64,000 bases of DNA, taken from the NCBI GenBank assembly GCA_002293185.1, contig DBCS01000008.1, forward strand, positions 224,234 to 288,233. Direction: 5' to 3'. Shown here in pieces: positions 26,413-35,622 of the stretch. The translations under genes and the position numbers were made by a program. How positions within the stretch are numbered: position 1 is the first letter of the stretch; every line of letters starts with the position of its first letter. The notes beneath the pieces are model-generated. The model did no database searches. It was not told the origin of the DNA and saw only the letters and a program-made list of their open reading frames with translations. This DNA comes from Flavobacteriales bacterium UBA952. Its GTDB lineage: Bacteria > Bacteroidota > Bacteroidia > Flavobacteriales_D > Crocinitomicaceae.

Positions 26413-27378
26413 TTAATACGTTCTTGAAAATAAAAATTCTGCGAGTTCAGTTAATTCTATTTTGGAACCAACATTTTCTATTTGTTCTAATGAATTAAGC
26501 GCCTTTTGATGATGAAGCTGCATTTTTTGCTCGCAGTAGTATCGGGCGCCAAGGACTGTGTACAATTCTTGTGTTTGTTGAACCTTTAAATCGGGGTCTA
26601 GGGTTTGTTCTAGTTGTTGGAGCAGCGCTAATTGTGTTGGATTAGCCGCCTGTTTTGCACTGATAGAGAGTAATGTTTTTTTGTTGGCTAATACATCTCC
26701 ACCAATTTGCTTGCCGACCTCGGCACTTTGACCAAATAGGTCTAATAGGTCGTCTTGGATTTGAAAAGCCAAACCGAGTTGTTCACCGAAAGTATAAAGC
26801 AACTCGGCGTCTTTTTGATTTGCACCTCCAACAATACCGCCCATTTGCAAAGCGCAGCCTAAGAGTACTGATGTCTTGAGCCGAATCATTTCCATGTACT
26901 CCGCCTCGCTTACTTCGTTGCGTTGCTCAAAATCCATATCCATTTGCTGCCCTTCACAGACCTCTATTGCTGTTTGGTTAAAAATCTTAAAAAGCGTTTG
27001 AAATAGATGAGCATCATAATTTGCTAAATGCGCATAGGCCTTTACGAGCAATACATCGCCCGATAAAATTCCGATACTCGGATTCCATTTTTCATGTACC
27101 GTGGCCTGACCCCTTCTCAATGGGGCGTTGTCCATGATGTCGTCATGGATCAGAGAGAAATTATGGAAATATTCTATTGCAGTAGCGGCCGGAAGCGCCT
27201 GCTCAAAAGACCCGGAGCACATTTTACAGGCCATTAAGCTCAACATAGGCCGCATGCGCTTACCTCCTAACTTTAGAAAATAGCGCAGTGGGTCATAAAG
27301 GTTGGCTGGTGCGTCAGGAAATCTTTCTTGCTGTAAGGCGTTTTCTAAATAGGCGCTGTAGGTACCAAGTGTTTTCAT
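26413..27378 (-). CDS. Polyprenyl diphosphate synthase
   Basis: A 321-residue trans-prenyltransferase that condenses isopentenyl diphosphate onto allylic diphosphates. Both Asp-rich motifs are intact: first HDDIMDNAPLRRG near residue 85, second QIQDDLLDLFG near residue 210. GGKRMRPMLSLMACKM is the conserved start. Product chain length cannot be predicted with confidence; it may supply farnesyl/geranylgeranyl or quinone side chains. It follows the GLPGLI gene with a 34-base gap. Confidence 0.94.
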   Translation of the reverse strand: MKTLGTYSAYLENALQQERFPDAPANLYDPLRYFLKLGGKRMRPMLSLMACKMCSGSFEQALPAATAIEYFHNFSLIHDDIMDNAPLRRGQATVHEKWNPSIGILSGDVLLVKAYAHLANYDAHLFQTLFKIFNQTAIEVCEGQQMDMDFEQRNEVSEAEYMEMIRLKTSVLLGCALQMGGIVGGANQKDAELLYTFGEQLGLAFQIQDDLLDLFGQSAEVGKQIGGDVLANKKTLLSISAKQAANPTQLALLQQLEQTLDPDLKVQQTQELYTVLGARYYCEQKMQLHHQKALNSLEQIENVGSKIELTELAEFLFSRTY

Positions 27379-27412
27379 TCATGAAAAACATAGAATTCGT
27401 AAAAAGGTTTAC

Positions 27413-28141
27413 TTACAACCACCTAAAAAGATCGTTAAATAGACTTTTCCCCCATGGAGTAGAGCCGTAATCTTTTTCTATCTTTTGTCGCAGTTCAGCA
27501 ATGGTAAATACTTTGTTTTTACCAGGGTTTAAGAGCAATTCTTCTTGTTTGGGTTTCGAAAGGTCTATTTTCTTGGCAAAGTAGACAATCCCGCCATCTT
27601 CTGTAGCTAAGCCAAGTATAGTACCCGGCAAGCCACAGAAACCCTCTGGACCAACCGACGGTGTTAAGAGAGGAGAATACCATGCATACAGTCTTGTACT
27701 GTCATTTTTTTGATAAATAGCTTTTCTGCATTCATAGCCACAAATAATGCGTTTGCCTTCGGTTATTTTCCAAATTCTCTGAGGAAGGCTGTCCTGAACA
27801 TATACATTTTGACCAAATACCGCAAGCATCATGAGTTGGCTGCTTTCATTGAGGTTTTGGTAGTAGGCATTTTTGGTGGTTAGCCAGGCCATTTCTTCTG
27901 GTTCGTTGCTCGGTAACACTGCAAAATAAGAGGAGGTGTCATTGAATGCAAGTTGAAAAGATTCGATCCGAATCTTATTTGCCTCCGTGACAAAACGCTT
28001 CATGCGCTGATCATTGAAACGCTTTTCTAGGTTGGTGCGGCGTTCAAAAATGATCTTGCCTGATGAAATGTAATCGGTTTGTGCCCAAGCCTGCAGGCTC
28101 AGCAATACGGCACTAATGCCACATACGAAGATCTTCTTCAC
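27413..28141 (-). CDS. GLPGLI family protein
   Basis: A 242-residue exported protein (signal ends AWAQ). It contains the family-defining motif CGLPGTILGLATEDGG near residue 170, after CGYECRKAIY and the Tyr-Ala-Trp-Tyr-Ser motif. GLPGLI proteins are Bacteroidota-specific and of unknown function, usually encoded beside a large outer-membrane beta-barrel, as here. The start is GTG 28141, lying 29 bases inside the barrel gene, so the two are translationally linked. Confidence 0.9.
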   Translation of the reverse strand: MKKIFVCGISAVLLSLQAWAQTDYISSGKIIFERRTNLEKRFNDQRMKRFVTEANKIRIESFQLAFNDTSSYFAVLPSNEPEEMAWLTTKNAYYQNLNESSQLMMLAVFGQNVYVQDSLPQRIWKITEGKRIICGYECRKAIYQKNDSTRLYAWYSPLLTPSVGPEGFCGLPGTILGLATEDGGIVYFAKKIDLSKPKQEELLLNPGKNKVFTIAELRQKIEKDYGSTPWGKSLFNDLFRWL

Positions 28142-30857
28142 GGGTTTTGTTGTTGTTAAATTTGTAAGTCAAGCGCAATAAAAAATAGCGTGTAATAATG
28201 CGCGTGTAGTTGTCGGTGATCATGTTGCCGCTCACGGTGCGCTGCAAGTTGATATTTTGGTTGAGTAAGTCATTGATGGACAAACCAAGGATCAGGTTTT
28301 CAGTTTTTAAGAATGCTTTTTGCAACTCGAGATCGACAATAAAGAAGTCGCGGTTAAAGGCGTCGGCACGTCCGCGGTTCAGGGTATAGTTGAGTTCCCA
28401 TTTGAAACGCAAATGTGCAGGTAAGCGCCAATCTCCATTGAAGAAATAATTTTGGGTTGAGTAGGGTTGGTTGGAGAAGGTGCTCAATGTGGTAACAGGA
28501 TTTACATAAGTGTAGTCTGACCCCACGTTTAACTCTAAACTATCAAGGCTTATTTCTATTGAAAATGCGCCGTTGAGTGTTGTGGTGCTCGTCGTATTGA
28601 GCTGGTTATTAATGAAGTTATTATTTCTGAAATATGACGCATTGAAGCTTGGTTCAAAAGTGAGTTTTCTGTTTAGGATAGGATAACCCCCGCCGGCGTA
28701 AATGGTAGCAAACATATTACCATCGACATTGACTGTTTTTGAAATGGTGCGGCCAAACTGGTCAAAAGTAGTGCTGTTTCCAAATGCATTTTGAGTAAAA
28801 GTGGCATTACCACCAGACCAAATATAGCGGCCGGTCATTGCTTGCCACACATTGGCATTGAAATTAAGCTGGTGCTGATAGTTGGGTTTGAGATCAGGGT
28901 TACCTTCTTGGATGCGGTTTGGGTTGGTGTTGTCTCTGACCGGTTGGAGGTCATTAGCACTTGGTGGAGCAGAGTAGGTGCTGTAGCGGATGCTCATGCG
29001 CTGGGCCATACTTGGCTTGAACTGGTAAGAGAAATTGGGCAAGAAGTTGGAGATATTCTGATTGATGCCTATGCCAGAAAATTGATTAATGTTGTCAATT
29101 TGAATATTGCGATAACCTAAACCTCCTGAAATGCGGTGGCTTTTGATGAGATAGGTAAGGATCATAGTGCCGCGCTGTTGAAAACGCTCATTGATGAAGT
29201 CATTGGTAAATAGGCTATCCACCAAGTTAAATGTTCCGTTTAAATCGGGATTGTACGTATAGCGTGCTTGGCTGGAGTTGCCCAGTTCTAAAAAGTATTC
29301 TGTCGTGAGCAAGAAATTTTTGGACAAGGGCTCAGTAAAAGTAAGGGTGCCGTATTGGGTATTACTGAGGTTATTGTTTAACTTCTTCTGATTAATGAGC
29401 GTATCAAAGCCCATGGCTTCTGTGTTGGTGACGAGTTGCCCATCAGAATTATTATCGTTGTAGCGCAAAATGTACTTTGCTTCGAATTCACGGTCAGGTT
29501 TGCCAAACTTTCTTCTGAGGATGGCTTCTGAATTACTGCTGATACCTTCAGAATCGTAATTGTTATTGATATTTGTTAGAAGGTAAGAGGCGAAGTCATT
29601 GTCTCTAAAATCATTGATAGAGGTATTGTCTTGGGTACCTTGATCAAAATGCAAATTAGGTTTGATTTCGAGTTTGGTCAAAGAGTCGATATCAAATTGT
29701 AAGTTCATATTTAAGCGATGCGAGCTACTTAACGTTTGGTCGTTGGTCGAATCCTTGGTGTAATAAGAGCTATCGGCCAAAAAGTACTGGGTTTGAGAGC
29801 TCGAGTTGGCCTGCAAACGACTATCGTAATAGGCATAATTTACACCAAGTTTGACCTTCTTGGAGAGGCGGTCATTGTAGTAAATTCCGGTTTTGAGGGT
29901 TTGTGGAATTCCTGAGTTGTTGCCACGCGAGTCTCGGTCCCAGAAGTTCATGCCACTGGCATCTCTTTCGTTATCTAAACCAAATTTGTTCATATCGCCA
30001 AAACCAAAACTTGATTTTGGGGTATTGGAGGCCAACATAAAAACAGATATTTTTTGTGTCTTATCGAACTTATTGAACAGGAGTTCGGACTCGTAAAAGG
30101 CTTCGTCGGCTGCACCTTGGTTGAGGTCAGAGGCTACGGCTGCTTTACCGAAGTAACCGCGTTTGGCTTCGTCTTTGAGCTTGAGGTCTAGCACTTGTAT
30201 TTTATCGTCTTCGCCGGCTGCGGCATCTTCGTTTTTCTTTTCGTAAATCTGAACAGATTCAACACCATTCGCTGCCAAATTTTTGGTAGCTATAGTGGGG
30301 TCAGAACCAAAAAATTCGTCACCGTCTACCAACACCTGACTAATTTCTTTTCCTTGAGAGGAAATGCTGCCATCGTCTTCGACTTTTATTCCGGGTAATT
30401 TTTTAAGAAGGTCTTCTACAACTGCGTTTTCAGCAACTTTAAACGAATCTGCCACATAAATGAGCGTGTCGCCACTGAAGTACATTGCGTTTCGGTTGCG
30501 CGTTACCACAACATCTTTGACATCTTGAACCTTAGGGTAAAGCCGAATATCGGGTAACTCGTAGATTGGTTTTTTGGCGGACCCTAATAGGTATATGCTC
30601 CGTGGTGTCCAATTGCTGTGTTCGATAATAATTTGAAAGGAATCGAGCGGAAGGTCGGTCATGGAAAATTCACCGTTGCTATTACTTCTTGTGTAACGCA
30701 CCAAAACGGAATCTCGGAGATGAATGGCCATGATGCTTGCCTGATGGATCGGGGTAACACCAGATGTATCGACAACACGGCCAGTTACTTTCATGTTTTG
30801 GCTAAAGAGCAAGTTGCAAAAAATAACTGAAAAACTAAGTAGGAGAATTTTTTTCAT
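28113..30857 (-). CDS. Outer-membrane beta-barrel protein (CarboxypepD_reg-like/TonB-receptor-like)
   Basis: About 914 residues. Signal peptide MKKILLLSFSVIFCNLLFSQ is followed by a carboxypeptidase-regulatory-like domain (VTGRVVDTSGVTPIHQASI). A plug-like domain follows (VVEDLLKKLPGIKVEDDG, QVLVDGDEFFGSDPTIATKNL), then a long barrel of alternating strands with DLKPNYQHQLNFNANV. It resembles TonB-dependent receptors but belongs to the GLPGLI-associated type. An upstream ATG at 30911 overlaps the lipoprotein stop as TAATG and would add 18 residues; the clean signal peptide favours 30857. Ligand unknown. Confidence 0.88.
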   Translation of the reverse strand: MKKILLLSFSVIFCNLLFSQNMKVTGRVVDTSGVTPIHQASIMAIHLRDSVLVRYTRSNSNGEFSMTDLPLDSFQIIIEHSNWTPRSIYLLGSAKKPIYELPDIRLYPKVQDVKDVVVTRNRNAMYFSGDTLIYVADSFKVAENAVVEDLLKKLPGIKVEDDGSISSQGKEISQVLVDGDEFFGSDPTIATKNLAANGVESVQIYEKKNEDAAAGEDDKIQVLDLKLKDEAKRGYFGKAAVASDLNQGAADEAFYESELLFNKFDKTQKISVFMLASNTPKSSFGFGDMNKFGLDNERDASGMNFWDRDSRGNNSGIPQTLKTGIYYNDRLSKKVKLGVNYAYYDSRLQANSSSQTQYFLADSSYYTKDSTNDQTLSSSHRLNMNLQFDIDSLTKLEIKPNLHFDQGTQDNTSINDFRDNDFASYLLTNINNNYDSEGISSNSEAILRRKFGKPDREFEAKYILRYNDNNSDGQLVTNTEAMGFDTLINQKKLNNNLSNTQYGTLTFTEPLSKNFLLTTEYFLELGNSSQARYTYNPDLNGTFNLVDSLFTNDFINERFQQRGTMILTYLIKSHRISGGLGYRNIQIDNINQFSGIGINQNISNFLPNFSYQFKPSMAQRMSIRYSTYSAPPSANDLQPVRDNTNPNRIQEGNPDLKPNYQHQLNFNANVWQAMTGRYIWSGGNATFTQNAFGNSTTFDQFGRTISKTVNVDGNMFATIYAGGGYPILNRKLTFEPSFNASYFRNNNFINNQLNTTSTTTLNGAFSIEISLDSLELNVGSDYTYVNPVTTLSTFSNQPYSTQNYFFNGDWRLPAHLRFKWELNYTLNRGRADAFNRDFFIVDLELQKAFLKTENLILGLSINDLLNQNINLQRTVSGNMITDNYTRIITRYFLLRLTYKFNNNKTREEDLRMWH

Positions 30858-30910
30858 GAAATTAGGAGTCGATAAGGTCTTGTTAACGTTTGAAATACTA
30901 AATAGTTGCA

Positions 30911-31699
30911 TTATTTTTTTTCTAGAGCAGTAAGTACCTGATACTGCAAGCCTGATGCATCGTTCACCTCTTGAAACTGTAAAGTAAAAGCTTGATGCGC
31001 ATAAATATTTGGATTCTTTTGAAATGACAATAGTATGTTGTCATTCGGGGCATAGGCTAAGTTTGTAGAAAAATTGTTGTTTCCAAACTGTACAAACTTC
31101 TTATTAAATGCTTCGTCAAATCCTTGACAATTGAGTGCAAAAGCGCCCTCTTGATTTTGCATGTCAGAAATCGAATTGAGGTCTTTTTGTATGGCGGCGT
31201 GTTGCTTGGCATTGAGCTGCTTTTGTTGGAACACGCTGTTATTTTTTGGATTGTTCACTTTTCGGTAATAAGTGGCAATGGGTCGCTGACTGGCGTCGTA
31301 AAAAACACGCGTTTGGTGCAGTTCAAGATTTGAAAGACGTAAATTCTCCTTATCAACTTGCACCATACTCAGCACTTCTTTTAGGAAGTAAAATGTAGAG
31401 GTTACTTTGATACCATTGGTGTCGGATCTTTCTAAGGTGGCTTTTAAAATTTCGCCGTGTGTACCTAAGAAAACTTTTGATTGTAGAATGTAGCCAGATT
31501 TGTGCGTAAAAAGTAGAGATTGCAAAGTTTTTAGGTCCTTTCTTTGCTCGATTTTTTCTTGGTAGTTCAAAAAGGCATCTAGGCCTTTAAATGTAGGCTC
31601 GAAAACAACATGGGTCTTTTCCTTGCTGTTGTCTTTTGGTTTTTCGTTGCATGCGATGACCAAAAACCCGAGTAAGCCAAATAAAAAATAAATTTTCAC
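30911..31699 (-). CDS. Putative lipoprotein upstream of the GLPGLI/barrel pair
   Basis: A 262-residue protein. The signal peptide ends LVIACNEKPKD (lipobox, Cys17). The rest is soluble and beta-rich, with no recognised family motif. The start is GTG 31699. It directly precedes the beta-barrel gene and probably shares its transcript, so it may be a surface or periplasmic partner of the barrel. The function is not recognised. Confidence 0.72.
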   Translation of the reverse strand: MKIYFLFGLLGFLVIACNEKPKDNSKEKTHVVFEPTFKGLDAFLNYQEKIEQRKDLKTLQSLLFTHKSGYILQSKVFLGTHGEILKATLERSDTNGIKVTSTFYFLKEVLSMVQVDKENLRLSNLELHQTRVFYDASQRPIATYYRKVNNPKNNSVFQQKQLNAKQHAAIQKDLNSISDMQNQEGAFALNCQGFDEAFNKKFVQFGNNNFSTNLAYAPNDNILLSFQKNPNIYAHQAFTLQFQEVNDASGLQYQVLTALEKK

Positions 31700-31775
31700 G
31701 AGGTAAAATTACAAATACTTAGTTGATACTTGCTGTTTCAACGCAGAAAGACCATTTTACTGTGTCAAAACTCCG

Positions 31776-31783
31776 TATTTTTG
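31776..31783 (+). promoter_or_regulatory. Candidate -7 box of ruvX, four bases from its ATG
   Basis: TATTTTTG fits TAnnTTTG and is followed by four bases and the ATG of ruvX. No TTG lies at 17-23 bases upstream. Confidence 0.45.
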
Positions 31784-31787
31784 AACC

Positions 31788-32195
31788 ATGTCTGTTGTAC
31801 TTTGCATAGATTTTGGCCTCAAACGCTGCGGATTGGCAATCAGCGACCCCAATCGCATCATTGCCAGTCCTCTGCAAACCATCGATTCTTCGATCCTTGA
31901 AAATTGGCTCGAGCAAGAAATCCCCAAACGTCAAATTACTGAAATCGTACTTGGTTACCCTACGCGTCTAGACGGCTCGGACTCCCATGTCACCCAAAAT
32001 ATTCGTTTACTAAAGTCGGTATTAGAAGAAAAGTTTTCAAACATACCGATTCACTTATTCGATGAGCGCTTTTCTTCCAAAATGGCGAGCTCGGCTATCG
32101 CGCAGATGGGTCACAAAAAAAAGAAGCAAGACAAAGGCCTTATAGATCAGGTTGCCGCCGCCATGATTTTACAAGAATTCTTGGGCCAAAGCTAA
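31788..32195 (+). CDS. ruvX: Putative Holliday junction resolvase RuvX (YqgF)
   Basis: A 135-residue RNase H-fold protein of normal length. It opens with LCIDFGLKRCGLAISD (catalytic Asp8) and has EIVLGYPTRLDGSD, LFDERFSSKMA and the C-terminal KGLIDQVAAAMILQEFL, which carries the last acidic residue. The family acts in pre-16S rRNA maturation and/or junction resolution. It is followed by def after 19 bases. Confidence 0.93.
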   Translation: MSVVLCIDFGLKRCGLAISDPNRIIASPLQTIDSSILENWLEQEIPKRQITEIVLGYPTRLDGSDSHVTQNIRLLKSVLEEKFSNIPIHLFDERFSSKMASSAIAQMGHKKKKQDKGLIDQVAAAMILQEFLGQS

Positions 32196-32210
32196 ACCTT
32201 GTTAAATTTG
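32181..32210 (+). promoter_or_regulatory. Promoter of def, four bases from its ATG
   Basis: TTG (32181-32183), 19 bases, TAAATTTG (32203-32210), then TAGC and ATG 32215. The -33 element lies inside the end of ruvX. Both elements match the Bacteroidetes consensus at ideal spacing, predicting a leaderless def message. Confidence 0.7.
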
Positions 32211-32214
32211 TAGC

Positions 32215-32814
32215 ATGATTTTACCAATTGTAGCCTATGGCGACCCCGTCTTGAAGAAAGAAGCCGAAGAAATCGACCAAAACTATCCAGATTTACAAAA
32301 GCTTATTGCCGATATGTTTGAAACCATGTATCATGCAAAAGGTGTTGGCTTGGCTGCCCCACAAATTGGCAAGAGCATCCGACTTTTCATTGTAGACGGA
32401 AGCCCCTTTGCCGATGAAGAAGATGAAGAACCAGACCCGATGGCAGCCGGAATCGAGAACTTCAAAAAGGTTTTTATTAATCCGATTATCGAGGAAGAAA
32501 GCGGTGTGAAGTGGGCTTTTCAAGAAGGCTGCTTATCCATTCCGGGTATCCGCGAAAATGTGCAGCGTCAGCAACAAGTGCTCATTACCTACTACGACGA
32601 AAACTGGAATTTCCACGAAGAGACCTTCGACGGTTATGCAGCGCGTATCATTCAGCACGAGTACGATCATGTTGAAGGGGTGCTTTTTACGGATCACCTG
32701 AGTCCTTTAAAGAAAAAATTATTGCTCAAACGTTTAGGAAATATCACACTAGGCGCCATCAACGTAGATTATAAAATGAGCTTCCCCGGCACTAAAAAAC
32801 AACGCATGATTTAA
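32215..32814 (+). CDS. def: Peptide deformylase
   Basis: A 199-residue metallopeptidase that removes the N-formyl group from nascent proteins. All three motifs are present: GVGLAAPQIG (residues 43-52), EGCLSIPG (about 103-110, metal Cys) and QHEYDHVEG (about 145-153, two His ligands and catalytic Glu). An acidic insert ADEEDEEPDPMAAG lies between the first two, as in other Bacteroidota enzymes. The start MILPIVAYGDPVL is the family norm. Confidence 0.97.
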   Translation: MILPIVAYGDPVLKKEAEEIDQNYPDLQKLIADMFETMYHAKGVGLAAPQIGKSIRLFIVDGSPFADEEDEEPDPMAAGIENFKKVFINPIIEEESGVKWAFQEGCLSIPGIRENVQRQQQVLITYYDENWNFHEETFDGYAARIIQHEYDHVEGVLFTDHLSPLKKKLLLKRLGNITLGAINVDYKMSFPGTKKQRMI

Positions 32815-32823
32815 TCTTCACTT

Positions 32824-33363
32824 ATGAAAATATTCCCTTCTCTATTTTTTATTTCCATCTTGATTTTGGCAGCTTGCCAGAACAGTCCTGAAAAACAATC
32901 TAAAAAAACGGAGTTGCGCGACCGAATCACTTTTTATGAAGATTCACTAGCTACACTGCAAAAAGACCCCAAAAAAGCGGCGCAAATAACAAGTTTGGCT
33001 CAAATAGAACTCATTAATCGTTTAAAGGCTTACAGCCGGGCTTTTCCGAAAGATACGTTCAGTGCAGATTGTCTTTTTAAAACGCACATGATCTATGAGC
33101 AATTGCGCGCACCCCTGGAGGCCAGGGCCTACGCAGACACCTTACTTGAGCGCTTTCCAAATTACAAAAACCGTTCGCTTTTGCTCGAAAGTTTGGCGAG
33201 TTCTTACGACATGAACATGCCAAGAGATACAACAAAGGTTCGTTACTACTTCAATTTACTACTCCAAGAGCCCACCACCACTAAAGAACAAAAAATGGAC
33301 ATCAAGAAGCGCTTGGCGCAGCTTGAGCTCACTTTTGAGCAGTATATCATTCAGAAGAACTAA
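32824..33363 (+). CDS. Putative lipoprotein with TPR-like helices
   Basis: A 179-residue protein. The signal peptide ends ILAACQNSPEKQ (lipobox). The rest is helical and charged. The stretch from SADCLFKTHMIYEQL through ARAYADTLLERFPNYKNRS resembles tetratricopeptide pairs as found in outer-membrane lipoproteins of the BamD/YbgF kind. It is too short for BamD. It follows def by nine bases and ends with its stop overlapping that of aroA. The function is unknown. Confidence 0.72.
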   Translation: MKIFPSLFFISILILAACQNSPEKQSKKTELRDRITFYEDSLATLQKDPKKAAQITSLAQIELINRLKAYSRAFPKDTFSADCLFKTHMIYEQLRAPLEARAYADTLLERFPNYKNRSLLLESLASSYDMNMPRDTTKVRYYFNLLLQEPTTTKEQKMDIKKRLAQLELTFEQYIIQKN

Positions 33364-34562
33364 GCATTCGTTAGGCGCTTAAAATCTTTTATAAAATCAG
33401 GATAGGACTTTTGTACAGCGTCCACTTCTGTTAGTTCTTGCCCTTTGTCATTGAGCAGACTTGCGACGCAACCCGCCATCACGATTCGATGATCGTGAAA
33501 AGTTTCTATTTCTGTATGCTCAATTGTGCCCTTTCCAGTTATATCAATCTTTTGCTCCTCAATTTGATATGCTACTCCCCAACTTTGAAGTGCAGCGCAC
33601 ATGGCGCTCAAGCGGTCAGATTCTTTGTTCTGAAGCCGATGAATTCCATGAATTGAGCTTGTTCCAATGGCGGCGCAGGCCAACACGACGAGTACAGGAA
33701 AAAGGTCAGGTTGCTGGGTGCAGTCGAAGTCAAAAGAAGTTTTGACTTTACTTTCTGAAATGAATAGAACGCCTTCTTTCCATTCGTATTTTGCGCCAAA
33801 TTGGTCTATTGCTCCGAGGAGGTTTTTATCGGGTTGTAAGCTTTCCGGGTTTAAACCTGAAATACTTAATTCGCCTTGAATGGCTGCTCCAACGAGGTGT
33901 GCTGCCACACTGCTCCAATCACCTTCCACTTGCGCACGGACGCAAGAAAGCGTTTGGTTTCCTTTGAATTCATAAGTATCTTGAGCATAGGTATATTGAA
34001 AACCAAATTGTTGCAATGCTGCTAGGGTCATTTCAAAATAGGGCCGACTATTTAATTCTTTAATTTTGATTTTCCAGTTACCGGGGTGTTTAGCCGCCAA
34101 CATAAATAGACCTGATACAAATTGCGATCCTTCACTTGCGTCAACTTCAATTTCGGTATGATGAATAGCGCCATGCACAGTTATGGGCAGTACACCATTT
34201 TTTTGGATGACACTCAGGCCTAATTGTTCTAATAGATTGATCGTTGCGAAATGTTGTCTGTTGCGCAGGGTTCCTTTGCCGGTAAGTTCATAGGAGTCGA
34301 AAAATGCCGCAGCAACAAAAGCCAAAGTTCGCAATGCAAAGCCACTCTCACCTACTGAAATGGATATTGGCCTTTTCGTTTTTTTATGATTTTGAATGCC
34401 GGCAATTGCAGCGGCCATTGCGCGGGTATCGTTGTCATCTCCAAGTTGTTCAATATGGCAAGGGTCGTCGGAGAGTGCGGCTAATAGGAGCAGACGCTGC
34501 CCATGGCTTTTAGAGGGTGGGGCAAGCAGATGCCCAAAATAGTGTTGAGCGTTAACTTGCAT
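33360..34562 (-). CDS. aroA: 3-phosphoshikimate 1-carboxyvinyltransferase (EPSP synthase)
   Basis: About 400 residues, slightly short for the family. Present are the substrate loop LAPPSKSHGQRLLLLAAL, the GESGFALRTLAFVAA stretch (equivalent of GNSGT..R), EVDASEGSQFVSGLFMLA, and the C-terminal ESDRLSAMCAALQ and HDHRIVMAG. It makes EPSP in the shikimate pathway. ATG 34562 is preferred to a GTG at 34574. It overlaps the DAHP synthase gene by 11 bases, so two steps of aromatic synthesis are coupled. Confidence 0.93.
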   Translation of the reverse strand: MQVNAQHYFGHLLAPPSKSHGQRLLLLAALSDDPCHIEQLGDDNDTRAMAAAIAGIQNHKKTKRPISISVGESGFALRTLAFVAAAFFDSYELTGKGTLRNRQHFATINLLEQLGLSVIQKNGVLPITVHGAIHHTEIEVDASEGSQFVSGLFMLAAKHPGNWKIKIKELNSRPYFEMTLAALQQFGFQYTYAQDTYEFKGNQTLSCVRAQVEGDWSSVAAHLVGAAIQGELSISGLNPESLQPDKNLLGAIDQFGAKYEWKEGVLFISESKVKTSFDFDCTQQPDLFPVLVVLACAAIGTSSIHGIHRLQNKESDRLSAMCAALQSWGVAYQIEEQKIDITGKGTIEHTEIETFHDHRIVMAGCVASLLNDKGQELTEVDAVQKSYPDFIKDFKRLTNA

Positions 34563-35616
34563 CGGATTGGTCACTTAATAAAGCGAGTTGGATCCGGATA
34601 GATTCCTCGTGGAGCATTTTGATAAATTGCTCGGCAAATTCTTGAGAAATATCAGCTTGCAGTGCTTTTTCGACGGTTGATTTAAGCGTTTCTTCCCAGC
34701 GTTGTACTTGTAAAATTGGGCTATTGTGATTGCGTTTCAACAAGCCAATTTGTTTGGAGAGTCCCATTCGCTCTTGGAGTAATTCAATAAGGCCATCATC
34801 GATGAGGCTCAGTTTGTCTCGGAGTTCTGAAATATCAGCGAGTAGTTGGTCACTTTTAGAGCGAGGTTCTAGTTTTTGGAGTAGTTCGGTAAGTGTAGTG
34901 GGGCTAATTTGTTGTTTGGCGTCTGTGAGTGCATTTATAGGGTCTCGATGCGTTTCGATCATGAGCCCGTCGTAATGTAGGTCCAATGCTTGTTGAGCCA
35001 GGGGCGCAATAAGCGCAGCCCTACCACCAATATGTGAAGGGTCCATAAGGAGTGGAATATCGGGCCTTGCTTGTTTGAAATCGATAGCAATTTGCCAATG
35101 TGGATTGTTGCGGTATTTGGTTTTTTGGTAGACTGAAAAACCACGGTGAATAGCTCCAATGACAATTAGGCCGTGGCGTTCCAGCCTTTCAATAGCCCCA
35201 AGCCATAGTTTGAGGTCTGGATTGACCGGATTTTTAACCATTATAGGGATACCGGTACCTTGCAGGGCTTCTGCTAATTCTTGAACTGTAAACGGATTCA
35301 CGGTAGAACGCGCGCCTATCCAAACCATATCTAATTGGTGTTCAACAGCTACTCTAACGTGCTCGGCAGTGGCTACTTCTGTGCAGATTTTGAATCCGAA
35401 GCGCGTGCGAACCTCTTGGAGCCACGGCAGGCCTTCATCGCCAATTCCTTCAAATGCGCCTGGTTGTGTTCTCGGTTTCCAGATGCCAGCCCTAAAATAA
35501 GAAAGCGGAAGGCCTGCAAGACCTTCCGCTGTTTCTAATACTTGTGAACGCGTTTCGGCCGAACAGGGCCCCGCAATAAGGCTTGCGAAGAGACCGGCAA
35601 AGTTGTCCGTGCGCAT
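34552..35616 (-). CDS. Bifunctional DAHP synthase / chorismate mutase
   Basis: 354 residues in two domains. Residues 1-260 are a KDO8P-synthase-like (type I-beta) DAHP synthase: IAGPCSAETRSQV, FRAGIWKPRTQPGAFEG, IMVKNPVNPDL and DPSHIGGRAALI. Residues 265-350 are an AroQ-type chorismate mutase: LRDKLSLIDDGLIELLQERM, LSKQIGLLKR. The fused mutase usually acts as a feedback module for prephenate. It catalyses the first step of the shikimate pathway and the branch toward Phe/Tyr. It overlaps aroA. Confidence 0.93.
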   Translation of the reverse strand: MRTDNFAGLFASLIAGPCSAETRSQVLETAEGLAGLPLSYFRAGIWKPRTQPGAFEGIGDEGLPWLQEVRTRFGFKICTEVATAEHVRVAVEHQLDMVWIGARSTVNPFTVQELAEALQGTGIPIMVKNPVNPDLKLWLGAIERLERHGLIVIGAIHRGFSVYQKTKYRNNPHWQIAIDFKQARPDIPLLMDPSHIGGRAALIAPLAQQALDLHYDGLMIETHRDPINALTDAKQQISPTTLTELLQKLEPRSKSDQLLADISELRDKLSLIDDGLIELLQERMGLSKQIGLLKRNHNSPILQVQRWEETLKSTVEKALQADISQEFAEQFIKMLHEESIRIQLALLSDQSDAS

Positions 35617-35622
35617 TTGGTG

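Noticed and set aside
28113..30857. SusC-type nutrient receptor
   Set aside because: No SusD-like gene is adjacent, and the GLPGLI neighbour indicates a different barrel family.
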